A stretch of 64,000 nucleotides of DNA. Source: Setoptus koraiensis (taxonomy: Eukaryota; Arthropoda). The notes beneath the pieces are model-generated. The model searched no databases. It was not told where the DNA came from and worked only from the letters and a program-made list of their open reading frames with translations. A program made the position numbers and the translations under genes. Position 1 is the stretch's first letter; every line of letters begins with the position of its first letter. Shown in pieces: positions 1 to 11,376 of this stretch. The stretch covers positions 14,136,001-14,200,000 of the forward strand of contig CM106585.1 in NCBI GenBank assembly GCA_048013815.1, read 5' to 3'.

Positions 1-1964
1 ACAACATACAACACAAAACAAACAATGTTGTACTGTCGCAATATCATGGCCAATGTGAGCTTGGTGGGGCGCATAGGCGACTAGGCGTAGTCTTGCAATT
101 GTTGTTGCGTATAAAATCGATACTTGATACTTGATACTTGTTACACTCGCCTCGAGACTTGCCTCGAAACTTGCCACTTGGGCGTCACTGGCCATTGTTT
201 ATCGATGACCATCACGCCGGGCTGACAATGGAATTGACGCCGGCCAGCTCGCTGCAAACAGCGTCAATTCCATTGTCAGATTGCATGTTGTGATACGCTG
301 ACGATTGCAATGCCACTGGCCAGCAATATTGAAATATTGCGATTTATCAATATATCGATATATCGATATATCGATGTTTCGATACCGATATCGATGGTTC
401 GGGATGCCCGAAGAATGAGCCTGTCGGACTCCGACGCTCGGAGAGCCTTGCCGCAACCAGCTGATATTGCGGCCGACGAGAGGCATCAATATCGAGCGGT
501 ATCGTGGCCACTTGAAGAGGGCAATATCGTGACCAATATTCACCTGTTATTATCGCCTCTTGTTTCGACTCTCGTTTCGACTGCCATTGCTGGCCGGTGC
601 AAAATGCGAGCCGGCCCGACAAACAGCCATCAGCTGCATGCAATCGATACAGCCCGCCGTTTTGATTGGCTTTTCGCGCTCGCTCTTGAAGAGTCCTTAT
701 GCCCGTCTAGCCCGGCCGCCCGACCCGCTACCCGATAGACGATTTCGCAAACGAGCCCGCAACAGGAAGAACACATAAATGCAATAATCGATTGGTTCGG
801 CGTTCGCGCTCGAACACACTCCAATGGCATGATCAACTAATGAATTTCGTCCAATGTGATCTTGTTTTTGGTGAGAATTACTTTCGTTGTGGCGCTACTT
901 TCGCTATTCACTATTCAAGCAATTAGTTGCAATGTGTTAGCCAACAACGAAAAGAGTGCTCAACAGCAAACACGACAATCCCAGCAACGAAATCTTTATC
1001 TGCCTGCCATGTATAACTTACTTCTCTAACGACCACTCACTTGTGAATCATCTGCCCATTCCGCCATAGGATCATTAACAGTAGAAACAATCCATCAAGT
1101 GGCGCCATCTAGTCCAGCCAGTTGTTCGAAGCGAACAGGTAAACCGTTAGCGTAACATCTCAAACTCAAACGCAAACCAATAATATATCAAATTGGAAAT
1201 CTAGTCCATTCGTCCAGTTCAGTAGTGGGCCTGCCAATCACTTGCCAGTGGCCACCATTAGATCCGAGCCCGAATCCAATGCCATGCTGTATGCATGTGT
1301 CAACTGACAACCGTTGTGAGAGCTACTTCCACTTATAACTTTTAAAGAATATTTACAGAGAGTAACTAATTTAAATTCATCAATCTAAGTCAACCACTGG
1401 CAACAACCAGATTCGCTTGCAATGTATCAATCACTGGCCAGTCATCACGCCGGAGCAAATGAAGTTGATTAGCCTAAATTGATGACGCCACTAATACAGT
1501 ATTAATATAGTGTGTGTGTGTGTCCTCTACGTAATAGTCGTTATTACACTAAAACAAATGTAAGAGAAAGTTTTAATGGATGACTAGCTTGATCAGCTGC
1601 AAGAAGTAATAAAATCGACAAGTTCATTTCGATTCATTTGGCTCGATCAAGATTGCATCGATCGCCCGAACGCATCGAATTGATTGCATCACTAGCCGCA
1701 ACATGCCAAGTTCATTTCAAGTTGAGCCAGCTTGTTCTTTTTGTCACCTATTGCAAGGGCAATCTAGTTTTGTCTAGATCTTTGTTGCAATACGAACGTT
1801 GTTTATTTTGTTCATTCTACTGTGATGATAAATTTCCACATAAATAGACGCCAATAATTAATAATAGTAATAATGATGGCGACCACCATTCGCGACCACT
1901 ATATCGAGATCAGATTTAGTTCAATCTGGCTCAATTTGATTCATCTTACTTGTTAGAAATCTTA
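1..1964. other. Intergenic region with short repeats, no gene recognised
   Basis: I see no convincing coding sequence here; the open frames are short and lack family-like or signal-peptide features. The stretch holds a perfect stem-loop (222-279, listed separately), a run of overlapping TATCGATA-type palindromes around 345-400, and a short (GT)n run near 1510. AATAAA read on the minus strand at 1802-1807 is a plausible poly(A) signal for the small secreted-protein gene that follows. Confidence 0.6.
222..279. repeat. Perfect 19-bp inverted repeat with 20-nt loop
   Basis: The arms at 222-240 and 261-279 are exact reverse complements and enclose a GC-richer 20-nt loop at 241-260. Pairing stops at once outside the arms. 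Either transcript would fold into a stable hairpin. It could be a small RNA precursor, the remnant of a miniature inverted-repeat element or a chance cruciform; nothing nearby decides. Confidence 0.85.
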
Positions 1965-2384
1965 CTATTTCTGCTCTAGCTGCACCCATTTGTAGCATGC
2001 AGACAAAATGGTCAGTTTTGCGTCCGTTCCGAAAGGTTTATTGAAGCCCTCAGCTTCTGGGCAATCCTCCATTCTTCTAATCATATCCTTGTATGTGTGC
2101 TCCAGAAGATTGCATCTATCGACAAGCTGTGCCTTCATTTTGTTCAATTCATCACTTTGCTTTAGCTCTTCTTCAATGTTGAACTCGATTACAGTTCCTT
2201 CGGCCAGTTTGCTCTCAACAGAGGCCAGTAACAGCGACAGTGGCTCCGAGGAGAATTTTTCGCTCACCACTTCCGCATAATCATCAAAATTACAAATTTT
2301 GCAATTGATTTCTGTCACATTAACAATGATAGCTATAGCTAAAATAGCCAATTGTATACGACCTGTGATGTTTTGTTTCATCAT
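1965..2384 (-). CDS. Small secreted cysteine-containing protein (orphan)
   Basis: Predicted 139 residues, single exon. I start it at the ATG pair at 2384; the frame is open slightly upstream but only with a TTG. The N-terminus is a classic signal peptide: a short polar/basic start, then a hydrophobic core (about residues 10-24, QLAILAIAIIVNV) and likely cleavage before the first Cys. The mature part has two close cysteines (C-K-I-C), then single cysteines near the middle and end, and is otherwise helical and acidic (EEELKQSDELNKMKAQL). An even Cys count would suit disulfides. TATA-like stretches lie just upstream (about 2394-2416) and a minus-strand AATAAA lies about 160 bp downstream at 1802-1807. 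I do not recognise the family; it may be a lineage-specific secreted or salivary/gut protein. Confidence 0.65.
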   Translation of the reverse strand: MMKQNITGRIQLAILAIAIIVNVTEINCKICNFDDYAEVVSEKFSSEPLSLLLASVESKLAEGTVIEFNIEEELKQSDELNKMKAQLVDRCNLLEHTYKDMIRRMEDCPEAEGFNKPFGTDAKLTILSACYKWVQLEQK

Positions 2385-3989
2385 TCTCAATCTTATATAT
2401 AAAAGCAGATATAAAAGGTCAGACGATACTGTAGGGCTTGTTGCGTTGGTAAAACAGATGGATAAACAGACTGATTGGTTCGGTTGGGATAGATTATATT
2501 TCTAATGACACCAAGTATCAAGTGCTAGCTCGGCCACAAGAAAATTTCTGTTGCAAATGCACTGTTGGCGAGACACTCTCACGAAAGAGAACCACCGAAT
2601 ATGGAAATTTATGTCTGGCGACGTTCTAATAATAGAGCCTGTTTACTTTGAAAATAGGAACGAGTGTACGAAAAAATGAGCATCACTTGACAGTGTTGTG
2701 GTGACAACTTGTGACTACTATTTTTACACCTCTGATTCCATTTCACTCTCTCATTTTTGTCGCGCCACCTCGGCAGCAGATCAATCGTTTACGGCAGACA
2801 GCTCGATCAGTTAGACCATAAATGGCACCTATGACAGACTGTTCAGAATCAATGCAAACTGAACTGTTATCGATGCCTCTTTTCTCTGGCCAACATCACC
2901 TGTGCACTGTGTGTTGATATATCACAGTGGATGTGATATCACGGTAGAGAAGACAAAATAAGTCTACACTGACAGTTGTGAGCTCGACTGTCGTTGCAGT
3001 GGATGACTCGCAATTTAGCTGATGCGCACTGCAATTCGATGCGTTCGAATTGAATTCTTTCATTCTTCTCGGGCTGGCATCATTTCGATCGTTCAAATGT
3101 AAACAACATCGCTGTTGATCTCATTCATATCATCCAATCATCAGTAGCTTTGATTAATGATGATTAGCGAAAAGCGATGAAATAGACAAACTGAAATATC
3201 GTGATGAATCGACATCTTCTCAAGTGGAAGATCGTCGTCATCGATTCGACTAGACGCACACAGATTCATTAATCTGTATCAACACGACACATCAAATAGA
3301 TACCATGTGTCCTTGGCTCATTTATTAGTTCACGTTTCGTCTCAGATAATCCATAGCATGGTCTGACACGGCCGCATAGCATGCATTTACCTCAGTTGAA
3401 TCAACATAACTGAAAGAGAAAAACAGCGAGAGATGTTCGTGTTTTGAAATGGGCTTCCTCTAAATTAGATGGTCACGTTGAACGGCGATAACCACACACG
3501 CAGCTTTTTATAATTCTTAATTACATCTAACATGATCATTCAGGCATAGTTAGAAATGGGTGTGTGTGTGCAACTTAAGTTTACACATATTTATTTTTCA
3601 TTATATAATAACATTAAAAGATTGAAAAGAAGATTGACGAATGTCTCCTCATCAAATCTATTTCACATTTCATATGAAGCCACCACCGTTGGCCAAATTT
3701 ACACTGAATTGCGGTGATTCTCATCTGCAGATCTGTGTGTGATTATGGGCCTGGTTATCATGATCAAAAGATTATCGCCATTTCTTTGCGCACTGACCCC
3801 AGGCGCCGTTCGGTCACAAGAATCCGAGACATCCGCCACGTGAGCGATTTTAGGTCCGATCGATCTGCTATACTCACAAGCTTATATTCAGGCCGTTGTC
3901 GGTTGGATTTGTTTGATACACGTAGTGTGCTCGATAGAGGCTTCATCTTGATACAGTTATTATATATCGTTGTTTTGGATTTTCGCCCT
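2385..3989. other. Intergenic region, nothing recognised
   Basis: AT-rich DNA with only short, low-quality open frames. A plus-strand frame at 3714-4151 begins at GTG and contains a hydrophobic run, but its opposite strand reads as an Asn/Asp/Gln-rich exon with a good acceptor, so I do not call it as a gene. Confidence 0.5.
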
Positions 3990-4113
3990 CTACAGCCTCT
4001 TAATTATCTTTTCCAAATGACTCTCCTCGTTGTCGTTGCCATTATTTGCACTATCATCTTGATTATCATCTCCGGCTACTCGTTGCTGATTGGGCTGCCG
4101 TGGACCAACCACC
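3990..4113 (-). other. Candidate terminal exon of an unresolved minus-strand gene
   Basis: On the minus strand a TTTAG acceptor just above 4113 opens a frame that runs to a TAG at 3990-3992. It encodes an Asn/Asp/Gln/Glu-rich tail ending in EKIIKRL. The composition matches a second Asn/Gln-rich open stretch on the same strand at about 4580-4790 (SNNQNSNRNTCHNGDKHSNN), so both may be exons of one gene starting near 6238. I cannot join them with confidence. Confidence 0.3.
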
Positions 4114-4414
4114 CTAAACGAAACCATTTTTTTGCAATATTTGCGCCCTGACAGAGCCAACCCAAAACTGCTCTTGTAACCTTGCTAGTCTATTACGGCA
4201 TTTGCGGAGAACCCAGCATGCCGCAAACTTCGCAGCCTGAACATTGTATGTGACTTTAGAACGGCTAAAAAACATATTCGGCAGATGTTTGTTTTAGCCG
4301 GTTGTCAGGTGATCTTCTTATTCATGATATAACAGCGCTGACTATCGTCTGTAATACTAATGTTGAGCATCTCTTCTTCATTCACGCTTTTGCTGCAGTT
4401 CAATTCTTAGCTGG

Positions 4415-4483
4415 ATTCGAAAGTTCTTTCTATCGGGATTCGAAAGTTCTTTCTATCGGGACTCGAAAGTTCTTCCCATCGGG
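4415..4483. repeat. Tandem repeat, three 23-bp units
   Basis: Three head-to-tail copies of a unit beginning ATTCGAAAGTTCTTTCTATC. The first two are identical and the third has a few substitutions. It lies in non-coding DNA, or in an intron of the unresolved minus-strand gene. Confidence 0.9.
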
Positions 4484-5743
4484 ATTGCTGTGAAACACTG
4501 CTGATATCATTTCACTTGTTATCATGATGACTTGTTCGCTTTCATTTTTGCAGATAACAGATTTCGTACTATTGTTTGGGCAGATCTAACGTCAGTGCCG
4601 TTCGTTTCCTTTGTTGAATCGTTGTTGGCGAAATCATCAAATTGGACTGTAAATCAACGTCATTGTCGCCACTGGCATTATTTTTGTTCGACTGCAGATT
4701 GAATTGATTCGAGTTGTTGCTGTGTTTGTCACCGTTGTGGCAGGTATTTCGGTTACTATTTTGGTTGTTGCTGTTTTGTTTGTGATTGTCATATAAAATA
4801 CCTCATGTTGTTCGAGCTGAGCCTCCACCATTGTTGTCGCGGCTGCTCACTTCCTGTCCTTGCGGAAGATATGCTATTAGAAGTAAAGCTATTGTTCCAA
4901 TGTCACTCAGTGTTTTCCTGGTCATCACAGCCTCGATAGATGCTATTGGCGCCAATATGTCAGGATAGGGATACAAATTTAGAAAAACGTTTGTATGAGT
5001 TGTTGGAGAAACAGCAAACTTGAACAAATACAAGTTGGTGTAACAGGTTGCTAATCATGCAATAAAGCGATGAGGGCCTAGCCTGTGATTGAGCTCTCTG
5101 TTGAATTAGCTGTCGAAAATGAATAAGCGATACCTGTATTTGGATCCTACGGCCAGTAGTGCCCGATAAAATGGTAATTGTTGCTACAACGATTGGCGAA
5201 TGGGCGTGTGATTGCTTGTAATTTGATTTGTTGCATTTAATTGTGCGTCTAAATTGTTGTAGTTGCTTAACTGAGAAGATTCTCTGTAATTTGTAGTTGT
5301 TGTTGTTGTTGTTATGTTGTGTCTCTGATACTGGACTGTTGTTGTTGATAGGATTGTGTCTGGGTTTGAGCTCATTTTGAGGTGTGCATCGGCTCGTTTG
5401 CAATTGTGTGCAGGAAGGGCGCGGCAAGCTGAAGTTGGGTAGCAGTTGAAAACTACTTTTGATCTAGGAACGGGATTTATTTCGTTGCTGATGATCAACG
5501 AACGAGCGTCCGACAATTATTCGTTGACACAATAATTGTGATTGATAATTTGTGATGCCAACAAACAGGGATTGTCTCTTGATGGTGAGCGCATGTTTCC
5601 GCCAGCAACGAATTGTTGCTTGCGTAATTAAGTTGCATTCAAAGGTTGTTAGTTGAGCCACTACTGTTGCCAAAGCTACATGTAGTGCCATGCAATGTCC
5701 GGCGATTGTCTTGAGCTGTGTTTTGAACTGTCGGATATTCGTT

Positions 5744-6238
5744 CTACCGGGTCATGTCTTGTGCATATCGGCGAGCTGACAAATATATGTTTCCTTGTGG
5801 GTCGAATCGTCTTATTTTGCAGGATGTAGTAGCGCCCAGAAAAACAAGGTCTCGTCGGACGTATCCAGCAGCACTTTGTGGGTCGTGTGCATTTATTCTG
5901 ATGTCACCTTCGATGGCCAGGTGAAAAAGTTTGCTGCTGCTGGCTGCCTGTTTGGCCATTGTTCTCTGGCCAGTCAAATGGATACGATGGCGACCATCAA
6001 ATTTGCATATTTGGGCTTCATTTGTTGGAACGGGTTTTGTTTTCGGCGACGCATCGCTGATAATTGATAGTTGATACTCGTTGCTACAATTGGTTGTAAA
6101 ATTGCTGAAATTGATAAAATTATTGTCACGTTTGAGCTGGTGGTTGGAGGCGCTGACTCGTTGAACGTGCAACGAGCAAGCAGCATTTAGCACGGCCAGA
6201 GCAGCGGCCGTGAGTAGCACATCCGTAACTTGTATCAT
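5744..6238 (-). CDS. Putative secreted protein or first exon of a larger gene
   Basis: An open frame of 164 residues from the ATG at 6238. It starts with a likely signal peptide (MIQVTDVLLTAAALAVLNAA, then CSLHV). The following region has clustered N-glycosylation sequons (NFS, NFT, NCS) and two further cysteines in a beta-strand-like part (GDIRINAHDP, DLVFLGATTSCKIRRFDP). The frame ends at a TAG at 5744. Further down the same strand are more coding-looking Asn/Thr/Gln-rich stretches (about 5184-5516 with NIT, NAT and NHT sequons; 4803-5033 with a hydrophobic run; 4580-4790; 3990-4113), but frames change between them. This is either a multi-exon glycosylated membrane or secreted protein whose introns I cannot place, or a decayed gene. 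No family recognised. Confidence 0.35.
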   Translation of the reverse strand: MIQVTDVLLTAAALAVLNAACSLHVQRVSASNHQLKRDNNFINFSNFTTNCSNEYQLSIISDASPKTKPVPTNEAQICKFDGRHRIHLTGQRTMAKQAASSSKLFHLAIEGDIRINAHDPQSAAGYVRRDLVFLGATTSCKIRRFDPQGNIYLSARRYAQDMTR

Positions 6239-8244
6239 TTTGGTGGCGTGGTGGCTGGTGTTGGGGTGCTGCAACAACGGGGTTTTTCTACTGACGACAC
6301 TCAAACGGTAAAGTCCCTTTTGTGTCCCGTCTCGTATTCCCCTGCAATTGATCTGACTGTAAACTACAGTCTGTAGTTGCTGATAATCACAGTCTGATTG
6401 CTTCCTCTATTTGGTTCTGTATTGTCAGCTGATTGTATCGGCGAAAATTGATTTGCAAGCGACGATTTATTGACAATGGCTTTTGTCACGTTTTGCAGGC
6501 TGTTGCAAAATCAATATTTATTCTATTCTATCTCTAATTATCTTCTAATTATCTTCTAATTATCTTCTAATGAGTGCAACAAGCACCAATCAACAAGTAC
6601 TGGCTGGATCTATTATCTATTTATGCACACATTTGCAATTGGTCAACACACTCACACAGCAAAAAAAAGGATGCCTGTGTGAGCCTCGGGATATATATCG
6701 GGATATATGCACGCCAAACAGCACGTGATACGACGCTGATGACCAGTCAATAATGAAATGAGATAATGTTGCAATCATCACTGTTCACATACGACAGCAA
6801 CGTTTGCATGCCTCACAACTTGTCAAATCGAAAACTGAAAACCATGCCGCCAGTACACCAACCAATGTCAATTGCAATGCAAATATTATATAAATATTTT
6901 GTCTATTTTCTTTCGATCATATCAACGCCGGCTACTAATATCCACCGTCCAAATATTTAGTAAAGAGAGTGTACTACTGACGTAATCGCATGTTCGACAC
7001 TGTTCAACGGTAGCCTCAAGTGTTCACTAAACTATTTTGTATCGCCATAGAATACTAAAATTTCACACGACACATACAAATGTGCAATTTAGCATACTGT
7101 TCAGTTAGTAAGCAAACTATGGCCAACTGGAGGATCGAGGTCCTATCACCATTTAATCAGTAGTCAAGTGGAAAAATAGACAATGACAAATATACCAACT
7201 AGCAATTGATTCAAATAAGTATACATCTTACAGCCAGCTCATTGTGTGTAACCAGCAACAATCATTATTTGCATAAAGTACTCGCAAATTATAGTTGAAC
7301 TCTCAATACAATGACATAAGTGATATAAAATGATAATGTTGCTCACTAGGCAACGTTGTGAGTCTAAAATAACTACAGGTTATTCGCCTTACCACACAAC
7401 AACAATTGAAAATCTGTTATGCCCAAAAGGGAAGCGGCTTTTTTATGGATTTTCTGCAAATTAGATGCAAATGATACAACTCCATCAAAATGTTCATTGA
7501 GATTAGCTCTCTTTGTGCGCAATAACAAAGGCAATAGACTTGGCAAAGTATGCTGACTCATAAATCATGAACAGACTGTCAATATCAAATTGAGTCCCCT
7601 CGTATCCATGTGTCTTGTTTATGTCTTGCCAGGTTATAGTCAAATGAATTCATCAAGACAGAACAAGTTCACTCACAAGTCGCAAATGATGCAAGAGTTT
7701 TGGTTCGTATTCATTGGTTCATTAATCAATTAATCGAGAGGCAGGTGAAATTGGTCGCAACATTACAGTGAAACACCTTGTACTACTACTCAATAACACT
7801 TTGGATTGGGACTTGTTTCTGTCGAAATAATGCCTGGCTATTCTAGTAGATGATATCTACTAGATTCTCGTGTATTTCACTTTGCGTGCACTAATGTTAC
7901 CCGATTCCAGTGAGTTCAACTATTGTTGCTTTGTTGCAACTATTCATTTTATGTTTTGCAAGTGACCCATTGTGACGTCATGTGCCCAACAAATACAACA
8001 ACAACAAAAACATAGAGTTTATTGCACTGCGAGGCCCAATGACGGACGGAAAGCTATCCATAGCAGTTGCTGATTTTAATTTTTCAACAAATTAAGCGAA
8101 ACTTTTAATAGTTGCGGGCCAATTGCACAGCAATGAGTTCACAGGTAGTAGGTGAAAGTTTGAGAGTTTAGTTTACATGTTATGAGAGATCGCTCTTCCT
8201 GAAAGGACGTGATAAATTATATTCACATCATGATTGCACGGTGA
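6239..8244. other. Intergenic region, nothing recognised
   Basis: AT-rich, with a run of about four CTAATTATCTT units near 6530-6572 and a 10-bp-arm hairpin at 7842-7864. No coding frame stands out. AATAAA read on the minus strand at 8018-8023 is a plausible poly(A) signal for the transporter gene that follows. Confidence 0.5.
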
Positions 8245-11200
8245 TTAAGTTCGGCTGCCAACGTAGATGATGTTAGAATGACTGTCGTGATTATTGGTCA
8301 CATGACTAGTGGTGATTGTTGGATTTTTGTTACAATCGTATATTATACTATCGGTAGAATTACAAATACTTGTGTCATTGCTGTTTCCATCATAATTTTC
8401 ATCATCTTCATTATCCAGATTAGCGCCTAGGCATACTAGCAGGCAACCAAATGCTGACTTACAAATCTCAACGACAAACACCGAAAAACAGCCCAGTCCG
8501 GCCAATAGCAACATGAAACTGGAACTCATGATTAAAAACGGATAATATTGTTGTTGGTGATAATGATATTCATCTATGGCACTAACATTAACGGGTTGAT
8601 CCAATTTGATGATGCTGCTGCCGCTGTTATTTGGTGCCAAAATTCCACTTGAGGAGTGATAATCATCAATTACGTTCAATAATGATGATGATGGATGATT
8701 GGTGTCGTTAATGTTGGGCGAATCTCCACTAACTGTCATGTTGGCAATTGTTATCAGATTATTATTATAAGTTGTCTCGTTAGTTGCATCGGAAACATTG
8801 ATACCATCCAAGCTGAATAGATGCAACATATGCAGTATCTCTATAGTCAGTATTAAAAATAAACCAGTGAAAAACATTGTTAAACAGTATGGTAATGTTA
8901 TTGATTGCTCTTGGCAACTATGCAAAGATGCTGTTGTGTCTTCTCTGATGGTATTTGACTTTGCTTCATCTTTCGATTTATCCCTCGAAGGCGGCAATAT
9001 TGATCGATCTATGCGACATTGCTGGGCCTGTTGCCGATGTTCATTGATTGAGGCATTCTCAAAAGAGCTCGCTTGACTGTCGCTATCCTTGTCGAAATCA
9101 AACTTGGAGCAATTGGTGAAACTGGCTACAATAACACTGTTTGTTTCAATCATTAAGTCAAACAATAAATTGTTGATGACATAGTGTATTATAGCCACAC
9201 TTAAAAAAGTTTTGCTGAATAAATCCAATACTTTGTCTTCTGATATCACATAGAATGAGTATGACATTATTAGGCATAAGAGGCCAGCTAAATTTAATCT
9301 TGATATGAATTCAATTCGACAAAATACCAATTGAAACACCAGCACTCCGATAATCTCGCCCACGGACCACAAAGTAACCGGACTCAGAATTATGTCACAT
9401 ATATCTAGCGGTGCTATCATGTAAGAGGACACTATATCTACGCTTATCAGTAATAGTGTCAGACAGGTGATTGTGGTCGCAAATTGCAGTAGGCACATCA
9501 AGTAAAATCGATAGCATTTAAGCAATTGCGCAATCATGGTCAGTATAGATTTAATTGGCTCGGTTTGTATTGAGTTATCAGTTTCGTGGCTGCCTATGTC
9601 GTCCGTATCTTGATGACGATCGCATTCATCGATGGATATGAGGTTAGGATGCAAAATAATACTGTCTGATTCGTTTCTTGTAATATGCATTTGTTGTGAT
9701 ATTGTAACTGGTACAGGACATGGGTTTAGGGACACACTGTCGGCCATTAATAGACTGGGCTGTTTCACTAATGCTTGCTTATGATAGCAGTTGACTAAAC
9801 TAAGTGGAACGTTCTTTGGTATATCATCGCCCATATCCAAAGAGTTGTGCATTGCCTCATCGGCTTGACTAGAATTGTGAATCACATGCGAATCCGCAGT
9901 CGATTCACAACTAGTCTGCTGAGATCTTCTAAGTATAAAACGATTTCTCAAGGCTCGCCTCTCGTAAGAATTCATCGATTCACCCTGTCGACACGATGAC
10001 AACTCGGCCAAGCTACCTGATTGAGGTCCCGGGGTTGCGTTTGGACTGGACACAACGCTGGACATTCTAAACTCTTGCTCTAACTCTATCCTTACCCTCT
10101 CGAAATCTGTCGATCTTAGAGTCTCCGATCTATGATAATAGTTGGGCTGTTTAGTAGCTTTCGTTATTGTTAAGAAGGTTGATGTTGCGGCTTTGTTGCC
10201 CTGTAGCTGATCATTCTGCATCATATTTCCAGGGTTGAATGTTTGTGCCAACGATGCCAGATTGGGTAGGATTTTTTTCATGAGGCATTTCAAAAAGTTT
10301 TTCACTTTCTCGCCTAGACCCTTCAATAAAACGAAGAGTGGCATACCTGAGTAATCTATTCCTTGAAGACTTGCACCGGGACCAAAGATGGCTATTGATT
10401 TCCATTTCGCGAGGGCTTCGCTGTATGAATCATCACAGTCCTGATCGTGGTCAGTAATTTTGATTGACACTCCTTCATCGTGCTGGTTCGTGAAGGAGAC
10501 CACTGCACTTGCCGTAAGAGACAACAGATGTATAAATGCTGACGTGATGAAATATGTTTCGAGACAAAACTGATTGGCAATATTAAATAGAATGGGCTCC
10601 ATTACGGCCAAGCCAACTGATGGGCCCAAAGTTATCAGTAGGAATGCAAATCGTTTGAATGTGGCAAAATTGTCGTCTATCATCCTCATCACTATAATGG
10701 TTGTCATCGACATGGACACTCCTTGAGCTAGGCCGAGTGTTACCAAATCAATTAGAAAATTTCTCTCGTTAATTTGCGACGCTAGAATAAAGCCAACAAA
10801 AGATACAAATTGACTTGAGACAAGCAATGATTTTGCATTCATTTTTGGCACAATCACTATGGCCATTATTCCAATAGTTGTATAATGAATGACATACGGC
10901 ATCAACATTATCCATGCCATCTGATAGTTACTGTAGTTGGAAGATTTGAGCAGTTCCTCATGAAGCAGAGGATATAATTTGACTGTTGACAGACTCAGAA
11001 GCGACACCATGAACAATATTGCAAACCTGAGCCATATTGACATAATGTTGCATCTGCCATCGCTACATTCGTGCGACGAAGAGGCGCCATCGAGATCAAT
11101 TTTGACCTGGTCGCCATTTTGTCCCTTTTTCAATTTTTGCAACTTGCCATTGATGTCCCGATGACCAGCGGATATGTTTTGCTGCTGTTGTGTTTTTGCA

Positions 11201-11376
11201 CAAATGGACAGATTGTTGGCGTCCACTTTGCTCAAGCTGTCCGATACAGATGCACTGCGACTGTTCTTGATTTCCTCCAGCACGTAAGCTAGGGGATCGT
11301 CGGTGGACTCCTTCTCTAGGGTGGCATCTTCGGCGATGGCCACAATGTCATCTGAAATATTTGCATTTGCCATCAT
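8245..11376 (-). CDS. Monocarboxylate-transporter-like (SLC16-type) membrane protein
   Basis: A 1043-residue intronless frame starting at a double ATG. A polar N-terminal tail of about 110 residues is followed by six hydrophobic helices (about 112-300), a Ser/Gln/Glu-rich cytoplasmic loop of about 330 residues, and a second hydrophobic half from about 635. The region GLAQGVSMSMTTIIVMRMI to LGPSVGLAVMEPILF matches the layout of TM4-TM5 in SLC16 carriers (a G-rich helix, a charged break, then G-x-x-V/G and P). The second half is interrupted by a charged loop and by a long Asn/Ser-rich loop with many N-glycosylation sequons, then ends with two helices and an acidic Asn-rich tail. Family SLC16 carriers move monocarboxylates or related solutes across the plasma membrane. 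This one is very divergent and about twice the usual length (450-550), so the substrate is unknown and a different MFS subfamily is possible. Confidence 0.55.
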   Translation of the reverse strand: MMANANISDDIVAIAEDATLEKESTDDPLAYVLEEIKNSRSASVSDSLSKVDANNLSICAKTQQQQNISAGHRDINGKLQKLKKGQNGDQVKIDLDGASSSHECSDGRCNIMSIWLRFAILFMVSLLSLSTVKLYPLLHEELLKSSNYSNYQMAWIMLMPYVIHYTTIGIMAIVIVPKMNAKSLLVSSQFVSFVGFILASQINERNFLIDLVTLGLAQGVSMSMTTIIVMRMIDDNFATFKRFAFLLITLGPSVGLAVMEPILFNIANQFCLETYFITSAFIHLLSLTASAVVSFTNQHDEGVSIKITDHDQDCDDSYSEALAKWKSIAIFGPGASLQGIDYSGMPLFVLLKGLGEKVKNFLKCLMKKILPNLASLAQTFNPGNMMQNDQLQGNKAATSTFLTITKATKQPNYYHRSETLRSTDFERVRIELEQEFRMSSVVSSPNATPGPQSGSLAELSSCRQGESMNSYERRALRNRFILRRSQQTSCESTADSHVIHNSSQADEAMHNSLDMGDDIPKNVPLSLVNCYHKQALVKQPSLLMADSVSLNPCPVPVTISQQMHITRNESDSIILHPNLISIDECDRHQDTDDIGSHETDNSIQTEPIKSILTMIAQLLKCYRFYLMCLLQFATTITCLTLLLISVDIVSSYMIAPLDICDIILSPVTLWSVGEIIGVLVFQLVFCRIEFISRLNLAGLLCLIMSYSFYVISEDKVLDLFSKTFLSVAIIHYVINNLLFDLMIETNSVIVASFTNCSKFDFDKDSDSQASSFENASINEHRQQAQQCRIDRSILPPSRDKSKDEAKSNTIREDTTASLHSCQEQSITLPYCLTMFFTGLFLILTIEILHMLHLFSLDGINVSDATNETTYNNNLITIANMTVSGDSPNINDTNHPSSSLLNVIDDYHSSSGILAPNNSGSSIIKLDQPVNVSAIDEYHYHQQQYYPFLIMSSSFMLLLAGLGCFSVFVVEICKSAFGCLLVCLGANLDNEDDENYDGNSNDTSICNSTDSIIYDCNKNPTITTSHVTNNHDSHSNIIYVGSRT

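Noticed and set aside
3714-4151. A 145-residue plus-strand frame with a hydrophobic run
   Set aside because: It starts at GTG, has no signal or family features, and its opposite strand carries a better candidate exon.
7842-7864. A 10-bp-arm hairpin
   Set aside because: Short AT-rich palindromes of this size are expected by chance in this composition.
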